The notes under the pieces are model-generated. The model made no database searches, was not told the DNA's origin, and saw only the letters and a program-made list of their open reading frames with translations. A stretch of 20,246 nucleotides of DNA from a virus. Below are positions 8,901 through 14,900 of the stretch, piece by piece; position 1 is the first letter of the stretch, and every line of letters begins with the position of its first letter. The stretch lies in IMG/VR virus record IMGVR_UViG_3300034198_006218, positions 1 to 20,246 of that record; one strand, given 5' to 3'. Position numbers and translations under genes: made by a program.

Positions 8901-11293
8901 GGCTTTCACAACGACTTGGGTCTGACGTAGTTCCCTATGAATTCCTAAAATTTGGTAAGGGTGCTGGAGAAACTATTGGTCCATTTGGAATGGTAAAAGA
9001 TAGTGCAACACTAGTTGCATCAAAAATAAATAAAAACCTAATAACTGGAATGCTAGGAAATAATGCCTTGATGAATTCCCCACAAATGGAAAAAATATTT
9101 TTGAATGCATATAAGCAAGGTGGTCCAGAAGCACTGAAAAAAGCAATTCAGGAATACTTAGCATCAATTCAAAAATATGCAGATAACACATCTCTATTGA
9201 ATACACTGTTTAGTAATGCCGATATTCATGGCAAGAATGTAATGTATGATACTGCTTCAAAAGCAATTACGCAATTGGACTTTGGTCACGCTGGACTTTT
9301 TACAGACCTTCTTAGTGGTAGTTACTCTAAGCTACCTACAAAATTTTCATACCTTAATGATTTTTATACTAAAAATCCTTTAGAAAGTTTAAGCCCAGGT
9401 GATTTGGGATACGACGTAATAAAGCTAGAGCAAGGCTTACAAAGTTTCTTGTTAGACGCTAGCAGAACAATACCAGAACTGCCAGAAATAATGTCTAGCA
9501 TTAATGCTGGCAAAACAATAATGAATCCAGACAATTTCTTAAAAGGATTGTCAAATTTGTATAAGTCTGGAGACCCACTAGAAGCTTTTGTTAAAGATGC
9601 TTCTATGGGCGACCGAGGTCTAGAAAAATGGCTAACAAGTATGTTGCTAAAAGACGTTCAAGGAATTTCTGGCAAAACAAATATATCAAAATCATTTGCA
9701 GATGTTGTAGATGATATGATTAAGTTTGTTCCAAGTCTTTTGAAAAAACTTCCAAAAGTAGAAAACTGGTTTAATGTTCCAGGTATGACACCTAAAAAAC
9801 CACTTGGCAAGAGTGGCGTAGTAGACATACAGGCACCAAATGTTGGTAACGAGTTTAAACCATGGCACACTGGACCACAAGCTAAAAATGGTGGACTTGT
9901 TAAGTTTGCTAAGGGTGGACTTGTTAAGCGAGACGTAACCTCATCAGACCCAGGTCTTGACTGGTTTAATAGCTTTATTCAAAACCTTCTAGGTGGTGGT
10001 AACCCATCTGCTGCTATGCAAAATGATGCCACTAAGTCATTGCTTGCTCAATCATACACCCAGGGTGCCAAGAACATGGGGGTAGACCCAACAGACCCAA
10101 TGTTCTATGCATCAATGTTTGCACCATCTATGGGTATCAAAGCTCTTGGTATGGCTGGTAAGGGTGTCTCAAAACTAAAGGGACTTTCTGCATCAAAGAA
10201 TACTGGACCACGTGTAACGCTTGCTAACTATATAGATACCCCAAGAGTTTCTCAAGCATATCTAAACTTTATGAGAACTAATCCAGCAATTTCTGTAAGA
10301 ATGAGAAGCGAGCAGCTTATCGACAAACTTGCTAAAAAAGATTTTGCTTATAGGAATGCATTTGAAGAAGGCATGGTTGTTGACGACTTAGACCCTAGAC
10401 TAGAAGTTGAGAATATGCTTTTTGGTTTGGGCAAGGATGCTCCAGCATCTTCTAGACCAATCTATGGAGCAGGAGTTAGCCCATATACTCCATGGAGCAT
10501 TAGAGGAAAGGCATCAAGAAATGACAATGCTTTTGAACGTTGGGCTTTAAGAAGTAAGTCTTCAAACATTAATTCAGAATATTTTGACCGATACGGAGAT
10601 ATTTCGCTACTGCTAAAGAATAGAGTAAAGAAGCGTTCTACCTTTACTCTTGGAGATAGTTTTGTTGCAAGAAAAACAGACTCTCTTGTTCCAGGTGGAA
10701 CAAAGAAAACAGTTGCAGCACCATTTGGAACAATGAGTCAATCAAAAATCCTTGGTGCATCAACAGCAATGAATAGACCAGAGTTGCAATTTGTTGAAGC
10801 ACAAATTTTTGGTGGACTTCCATTCTCTGACATTAAAAAGATTATTGTCAAAAATCCAGAAATGATTCCGTTGCTACAGCAAAAACTTGCAGAAGCTGGA
10901 CTAAAAATTCCTGTAGGGCAAACAAAGCTCAGTCCTCTAGGCAAGCTAAATGAAATGTTCTATAAGAATAAAGTTCACGGACCTACTGGATTACCCATGT
11001 TTATTCCTCAATATAAATCTGGTGGAATGTTCCGCACACCATATGCAAATGGTGGTCTTGCTATGCTTCACGATAAAGAGTTTGTAATGAACCCTGGGGC
11101 AGTTAAAGAATACGGTGTTGACAAGCTTAAAGCCATGAATAACGGTACATATAATGGTGGTTCAGTGTATAATAGTTATGGAGTAAATATTAGCGTTGAT
11201 GGTTCTAATACTAGTGCAAATGATATTGCAAGAACAGTAATTAAAGAAATCAAACGACTAGACTCACAAAATCTTAGGAGCACAGCGGTTTAA
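2978..11293 (+). CDS. Tape measure protein with embedded enzyme-like modules
   Basis: At 2771 residues this is a very large tape measure protein; it sets tail length and is ejected with the DNA. GAGGT at 2965-2969 supports the start. Residues ~200-520 are a TP901-type tape measure domain (NMEKQAIAFKRVYGDTF; later AIPKAAPVIKQLGGNVEDL), followed by a hydrophobic stretch at ~545-580 and another at ~1205-1240. Residues ~1510-1660 form a long coiled coil containing ADALSRGDVFAAAKAVQDIR. A recurring motif with LSPGEAVI, LSDGEYVI or LHDKEFVM (E689, E1781, E2701) flanks extra segments. These are a His-containing unrecognised module (~740-1010), a kinase-like module (~1926-2220) and an ADP-ribosyltransferase-like module (~2410-2660). 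The C-terminus (VNISVDGSNTSANDIARTVI) is typical of the family. The stop overlaps the next ATG (TAATG). The tape measure call is firm; the module calls are inferences. Confidence 0.95.
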   Translation: MSDFESKIDINIDAGQALAAIKTLQRQISDFHTSLAKGSATANIKSLQMQQSLIDTINATGQYSASMKTVASSTQTFTTALEKNKLSMGQYFKYAGGASKSFGKFFRTEMDTIQKVAIERVKDLQTQYVKMGRDANGAIKTIAIRPLALDMENLSTKTQIAAQKQQLLNQLLKQGSTNLLNFGKNTQWAGRQLMVGFTIPLGILGTTAARTFMNMEKQAIAFKRVYGDTFTASKETDAMLKQVQQLASEFTKYGVAVEKTMEQAAKAAATGKMGADLLAQVSEATRLSVLGNVEQAQALETTISLTNAFGTAADELRGKINFLNAVENQTVTSIEDLTIAIPKAAPVIKQLGGNVEDLTFFLTAMREGGINASESANALKSGLASLINPTKKASDFLQSFGININKIVEGNKGDVQGLVVDFAKALDTLDPLNRARAIEQLFGKFQFSRLSTLFQNVIKDGSQAARVLELTRQSSAELGILAQRELNRIASSPMYKFEKAVADFKKELAPVGEEFLKAVTPIINFATDVLKAFNNLDGGVKQFIVNSTGLIAGIGPVFLMTFGLLANGVANIIKGFTFVKNVFNKAASASTVLGETTDYMTQQQLEAASVAASLEQVHNKLTQAFTVEATAVGKLASAYQKAIAAQVAFTGPAPAGKGRAPKKYAAGVFSVPGPKGAGDIVPAMLSPGEAVIPAGPAQKYRGFIKGMISGKIPGFNDGTEEVKPKNPKKVVTLGAAISKMSSDQPTHLTNQTAALMHADFPNEQEIVRQAFAAQGFDIVGNDDDRKSYGGLMQPHAAHIGGEGSRRAVAINTKGGWFARWIKNWAAKFITPQIGVMNKYMQDISDPDMETKAADPKQKGKKVALYRDFLREDNIKRVAKALKIPVAEVIKHAKHLFAGNEALTPQETAVLGKIAETHRDSIRVTDRMGKSARRKANAEIARTSSIVSLAARRVSMANDPGGYFLGRGKYKDDKKKNETFDRTQERKLEAATKRATVAEIKARNDQEALAAAQSKEAVTETKGAKRRTRKAATNAKPKTKPKTKPKEPQSKVTPVPKVTTSEDLGEGLRRVVSTDANGKQKETYYQQGRRGALSATAAQAMLAARSGATASPGGRVKRFLTGATGKVAGGSMIGSMIARSVGGEGGDGLANILDIVSTAAFAKGMFPEKPLGPDGKKVPSRIGTAIRGSTIAKKITPYLDDLARALKVAAPGILRVLGPVGLVVTGGTIAFDILTEKARKQSEIAGALLDTVLVTKDKLEAVNNFFGTEAKLSSIREAGPVGIGETQGGASLAEQFRTSEEFQKTYKPFVEKIIEGSGSDITLALNSLAVELMASGLDKEVVQIIIDAIKQEAKRTDLVIDVNSLSLDTKGGLEQLRKGIASAISDYKSKVSEFDPFGFNANSLKLSLQEVTNFLNGLGTAYQSTAVSSKDFNRQYDLFIQKVNTLSSKEDKLKFLNDSLKLLSPEIAALTQGLYNLDSAALLVKLTLAGIGISKEAANILRVNDPKDVKAFYEAADKAFKAKDKQLASLTAKQKQLTDAQEQLEKKESDINDKYDERITALERINDLQKQIAEKQKSQLDLADALSRGDVFAAAKAVQDIRAKDAQYAIEQQKQALEDARAKETGAVQDKIGGIQKQIQNIDSQILQIQNANITIDTYLSKEDYEAGYELPPIKPELRPGIPKGQGIRVFKDDKGKQYTTVEQLNQFLNAGWKSTTRVGTTFPDKDGKTWKVTQAVDTDGNNEPNFVYVTPAEVKKAAGGYISGPGSGTSDSIPARLSDGEYVIRAKAVQALGTNVLDKMNYADKFAKGGIVNKPKTGSTASIYSDDKSVDMSDGNVIGHGLNFVMNSIYEMLFGKWAVKTKQGTPTAPDLEDMGTMAMNIVPIPGMKGFKSAQLAAKGFMQTGTVAGAKAAQSGAKLKALDSFSLSSPLTRQGVEIGEMAKYTPTQSDYYLKAYKSDTAVQMPYKGINEPLAYWLSQRLGSDVVPYEFLKFGKGAGETIGPFGMVKDSATLVASKINKNLITGMLGNNALMNSPQMEKIFLNAYKQGGPEALKKAIQEYLASIQKYADNTSLLNTLFSNADIHGKNVMYDTASKAITQLDFGHAGLFTDLLSGSYSKLPTKFSYLNDFYTKNPLESLSPGDLGYDVIKLEQGLQSFLLDASRTIPELPEIMSSINAGKTIMNPDNFLKGLSNLYKSGDPLEAFVKDASMGDRGLEKWLTSMLLKDVQGISGKTNISKSFADVVDDMIKFVPSLLKKLPKVENWFNVPGMTPKKPLGKSGVVDIQAPNVGNEFKPWHTGPQAKNGGLVKFAKGGLVKRDVTSSDPGLDWFNSFIQNLLGGGNPSAAMQNDATKSLLAQSYTQGAKNMGVDPTDPMFYASMFAPSMGIKALGMAGKGVSKLKGLSASKNTGPRVTLANYIDTPRVSQAYLNFMRTNPAISVRMRSEQLIDKLAKKDFAYRNAFEEGMVVDDLDPRLEVENMLFGLGKDAPASSRPIYGAGVSPYTPWSIRGKASRNDNAFERWALRSKSSNINSEYFDRYGDISLLLKNRVKKRSTFTLGDSFVARKTDSLVPGGTKKTVAAPFGTMSQSKILGASTAMNRPELQFVEAQIFGGLPFSDIKKIIVKNPEMIPLLQQKLAEAGLKIPVGQTKLSPLGKLNEMFYKNKVHGPTGLPMFIPQYKSGGMFRTPYANGGLAMLHDKEFVMNPGAVKEYGVDKLKAMNNGTYNGGSVYNSYGVNISVDGSNTSANDIARTVIKEIKRLDSQNLRSTAV
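5195..6007 (+). other. Unrecognised module inside the tape measure (residues ~740-1010)
   Basis: After the first LSPGEAVI motif the protein departs from the usual repetitive tape measure texture. It shows THLTNQTAALMHADFPNEQE, GLMQPHAAHIGGEGSRRAVA and a Trp-rich GGWFARWIKNWAAKF, then a helical, basic region with IKRVAKALKIPVAEVIKHAK. Clustered histidines (THLT, LMHAD, QPHAAHIGG) could bind a metal or form an active site, but I recognise no family. The segment ends in a Lys-rich linker. Confidence 0.35.
6079..6114 (+). repeat. Three tandem 12-base repeats (K-P-K-T linker)
   Basis: The unit AAAGCCTAAAAC occurs at 6079-6090 and 6091-6102 and, with its last two bases changed, at 6103-6114. It encodes a KPKTKPKTKPKE linker in the tape measure between the unrecognised module and the following hydrophobic region. 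Tandem repeats of this kind expand and shrink easily. Confidence 0.85.
8753..9637 (+). other. Kinase-like module inside the tape measure (residues ~1926-2220)
   Basis: The order of elements matches protein kinase-like folds of the HipA / PI3-4 kinase type. A possible nucleotide loop (RQGVEIGEMAKYTPT) leads into a strand with an invariant-type lysine (DYYLKAYK, K1953). A helix with a glutamate follows (INEPLAYWLSQRLG, E1970), then VPYEFLKF and a hinge-like GPFGMVKD. The catalytic loop NADIHGKNVMYD (D2082, N2087) comes next, and AITQLDFGHAG (D2101-F-G) ten residues after it. This combination is unlikely by chance. It lies after the LSDGEYVI motif, where tape measures of this style would usually soon end. 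Confidence 0.6.
10205..10957 (+). other. ADP-ribosyltransferase/toxin-like module inside the tape measure (residues ~2410-2660)
   Basis: RSTFTLGDSF (R2553) and, about 50 residues later, PELQFVEAQIFGGLPFSDIKKI (E2602, Q2604, E2607, Q2609) resemble the Arg / Ser-Thr / acidic E-x-[EQ] strand order of R-S-E class ADP-ribosyltransferases and related phage polymorphic toxin domains (DUF3626-like). The spacing is compatible, but the match rests on short motifs. It is followed by SGG, a Gly-rich linker and the last LHDKEFVM motif. Confidence 0.3.
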
Positions 11294-11964
11294 TGCCAAA
11301 TAACGCAGATTATATAGTAGGTAGAAAAAAGTATTCTCGTCCACAGGCTATGCTTTGGGCAGACAATAAGGGTACGCTAGCTGCCTACAATGGGCAAAAC
11401 TATTATGTTCCAACTGGCAACGAAGTAAATGCTGCAACTGGCACTGGCGATTTTCTAATCCTATCTGACGACAACAGAAGCCCCATAGATTTTGCTCAAC
11501 AAAGAATTGAAAATAGAAGAAGGACCGTTAACGGTCGTATGCGTTCATATCACATTGCAGACAAGCTACAGATATCTCTTTCTTGGGATATGCTTCCGTC
11601 ACGCTCTTTTTCTAATGACCCAAACTTTAATACTACAACTGGAAAACCAACAACTACTGGATATTCTGGTGTAGAAAAAACTAGTCTACCAGGAAACTAC
11701 CTTTATCAATATACAACCGATGGCGGTGCTGGCGGTGCAGAAATTTTAGATTGGTATGAGAACAACAAGGGTTCTTTTTGGGTATATCTTTCTTACGATA
11801 AGTATCCAAATTTTGAAGGAGTGGCACAAGGCAAGTACGCAAACTTAGGAAAATATAGCCAAGTTGTAGAGATGTTTATTTCTGACTTTAGTTATTCTGT
11901 TGTAAAACGTGGAGGCACTAATTTTGACTTTTGGAACATTAGTGTTACCTTGGAAGAGGCATAA
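11293..11964 (+). CDS. Distal tail (Dit-like) minor tail protein
   Basis: The gene encodes 223 residues and starts within the tape measure stop (TAATG), so it is probably translated by reinitiation. It follows the tape measure directly, the usual place of the distal tail protein that forms the hub between the tube and the tip. Sequence landmarks are SPIDFAQQRIENRRRTVNGR, then KLQISLSWDMLPSRSF, a mid-region AEILDWYENNKGSFWVYL, and a C-terminal strand pair (MFISDFSYSVVKR and FDFWNISVTLEE). The alternation of strands fits the beta-sandwich/galectin-like build of this family, and the closing FWNISVTLEEA is typical of actinobacteriophage-like minor tail proteins after the tape measure. I see no enzyme motif. 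Confidence 0.9.
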   Translation: MPNNADYIVGRKKYSRPQAMLWADNKGTLAAYNGQNYYVPTGNEVNAATGTGDFLILSDDNRSPIDFAQQRIENRRRTVNGRMRSYHIADKLQISLSWDMLPSRSFSNDPNFNTTTGKPTTTGYSGVEKTSLPGNYLYQYTTDGGAGGAEILDWYENNKGSFWVYLSYDKYPNFEGVAQGKYANLGKYSQVVEMFISDFSYSVVKRGGTNFDFWNISVTLEEA

Positions 11965-14900
11965 TGTTTACAACAGCAACAGAGTCTGCAACAATTACTG
12001 GTCTATCGGCTAACGGAACAAACATTGTTTACACTGCTGCTAACACTTTTGCTGTAGGAGACATTGTTCATATTTCTGGAATTAGTCCATCAAACTTTAA
12101 CATTCCAGATGCAGTAGTCACTGCAAGAACTTCAACAAATTTTACTATTGCTAATACAGAAACTGGAACGTATGTTTCTGGCGGTATAGCAGTCTATGAC
12201 GAACTAAAAAATCATACAGCAACATCTTCTGTCATTAGAACAAATACGGCAGTAATTGCAGAATGGAATCTAAACTCAGCAGATAACATTGCAAAAATTG
12301 GTAACTATAGATATAGACCAGATGATTCTGGAAGTGCTTATTACACAATAGCATCAACCTATGACCCATCTGACACAAACAATAATTATACTAATGCTAC
12401 ATTTGCAGACGTGCTAATTGATGGCGGACTAGAAGACGATGGGACACCATACTTTACAACATCAGAAAACCAAAAGCAAAGACTGCTATTCTCTCTTGAA
12501 GACTGTTTTGGAAAGAATAGACCACGCTCTGGAATTAACAAACTAGTTAATTTTCCTGGAAGAAAACTAAACTTTTCTAATGAAAACATGGCACTTAGAC
12601 CAAGGTATTACGTAGCAAGCAGAGACGATAAATTTAAGTATTGGTGTTCATATAGAAAAGAAATTGTTTCTAATGTTTCACAAGACAGAGGTATTTCTAA
12701 AAACGTTGGGGCAGACAACTATATTGACGACGCTGCACCATTTGTAGTTTACGAAACAGAGGTTCCAGCAAACAGAGTAGTAATTAAAATGCAAACTCAT
12801 GTTGGAACGTATCAAGCATATGCCACAGACCCATTTTATGGAGACTCAAACAAGCTTACACCAAGTGATTGGAAAATTCAAAGATTAAACCTGTCCAATA
12901 CTTGGGAAACTCTTAAGAATAGTGCTGGCTCGGACATAACCCTGTCCGACAGCGACATTCTAGAAGACGGCTATGTTGAGCTAGAGTATGGACTAAATAC
13001 AGATTCTTTTACAGGATACGAACAAACGTTTTTTTATGCAGGTGAGTACTCAACATCAGCTGACCTGCCAGTTTTATCCCCAGCCACTGGATATGCATAT
13101 CTTGTTGGTGCAGATACATCTAACGCTGGAACATATTATATTTATAATGGTGGCACTAGCACCACAAATACAGACAACTATGACGACTTTCCAGCGGTAT
13201 ATGGTTGGAAAATACACAATGAGTCTATAGATAGATTTACACCATTTGTAACAGACCTAACTAGCCCAAGCTACTACACATCATCTTCAATAAAAGTTTT
13301 TAGAGAGTTGCAATTTGTTAAAGGATTGAGAATAGTTGTTTCAAAAATGACAAATCCAAACGCAACACTAGACTTAATTGAGCTGTCTCCAAGACTAGCA
13401 GTTGACCTATCAGAAAAGACTGAAAACTTTTCAATTAAAAAACATGGTTCTGACCTTGGTTCTAGCGGTATGCCAGTAGGAAAATTGCTAGCTGGCAGTG
13501 GAGCCTTAAACCTATTTGACTATGACCAAGCATTTAATCCAAATAATGTTTGGAGTTATGCGTCAAATACTGGTAGCATTATTAGCAGTTTTATTTCTAA
13601 AAATCTTCAAGTAAAAATGTATGAAATTATTCGTGGAGTAAACAATAGCGATTACTACATTCCGATTAAAACTATGAACTGCATGGGCTTTCCACAATAC
13701 GACGCTGCCTCAAGAAGTGTATCAATAGAGCTTAGAGACCAATACATTATGCTTGAGTCAATGATGGCACCACAACTATTTGTTCCAAATGCGTCATTAA
13801 GCTATGCAGTATCGGTTATTCTTGACTCAGTTGGATTCTCTAACTATGTCTTTAAAAGAATTAATGGCATAGCAGAGCCAGTAATTCCATTTTTCTTTGT
13901 AGGTCCAAACACAAGTGTTGCCGAAATCTTGCAAGAAATTGCTGTATCAACACAAAGCATGATGTTCTTTGATGAATTTAATAACTTTGTTGTTATGTCA
14001 AAAGAATACGCAATGCCCACAGAAAGTCAAAGAAGTACTGACTATGTTCTTTATGGCTCACAAGACTATACAGAATCATCTGTTGCTGGAGAGCTTGGGG
14101 TAAAAACCAATAGCAAAAAGCTTTCAAACATAATTCAAATAGCATCAAAAGTACATGACGTTTACAATGATGGAAGGATAAACTATAGTGCTAGATATAT
14201 TCAAAAGTCTCCGTCAGAAATAAGGCAAGCCTATGCGGTTGATGCAGATAAAACCTGGATATATAAACCAGTTTTGCTTTGGGAGGCAACTGGAGAAGAC
14301 ACCACAAAATCTACAAATGGTGCCAGCAATATGTCAGAAGGATATGCCCTGACTGCAATACCACTAAACTCTTCTCTATCAAGCTCTGTTCCGCAATATG
14401 TTGCTGGAACAACTGGGCTTATCGCAACACTATCTTCTGGTAGCACAACAGTAACCCTAACAACTGGGTCAACGTCAAATTTAGTTATTGGACAATTGCT
14501 TACAAAAACTAGTGGCACAGGTGCTTTTGCATCTGGAGCAAAGGTTGCAGAAATTGTTTCTGGAACAGTTTTTAAAACAACAATCCCACACCAGACCAGT
14601 GGCTCCACCACATTTAGCACCAACGCAATTGTAAAAAATAACATAATTGATTTTGGAGATGCGGTATATTGGCTACCAAGATATAACGGATACTTTTATG
14701 CTAATGGAGAAGTAATCAAATACGATGCAGTAGAGTATGTTGTTCAGGGCATTGGCAGTGTATGGATAACTAACAAACTAGAGTATGAAAACTATTTCTC
14801 AAAGCTAGCTTTTGGAAAAAAGATTTTTCCTAGTGGCAAGGTAAGAATCTACTCAAAGTTAGACTCAGCACCAAGTGTAATTCGTCATGGTCGTGGTCAG

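Noticed and set aside
9887-9931. Short duplicated segment encoding GGLVKFAKGGLVKR as a possible mobile or recombination repeat
   Set aside because: It is a brief in-frame Gly/Lys linker duplication between two modules of the tape measure; there is no longer repeat or flanking signature.
11166-11173. TGTATAAT near the 3' end of the tape measure gene
   Set aside because: It lacks the spacer base of an extended -10, is inside coding sequence, and the next gene starts by TAATG overlap over 100 bases downstream.
11523-11536. Perfect 14-base palindrome GACCGTTAACGGTC
   Set aside because: It lies inside the distal tail-like gene in normal codons; about one perfect palindrome of this length is expected by chance in 20 kb, and no second copy was seen.
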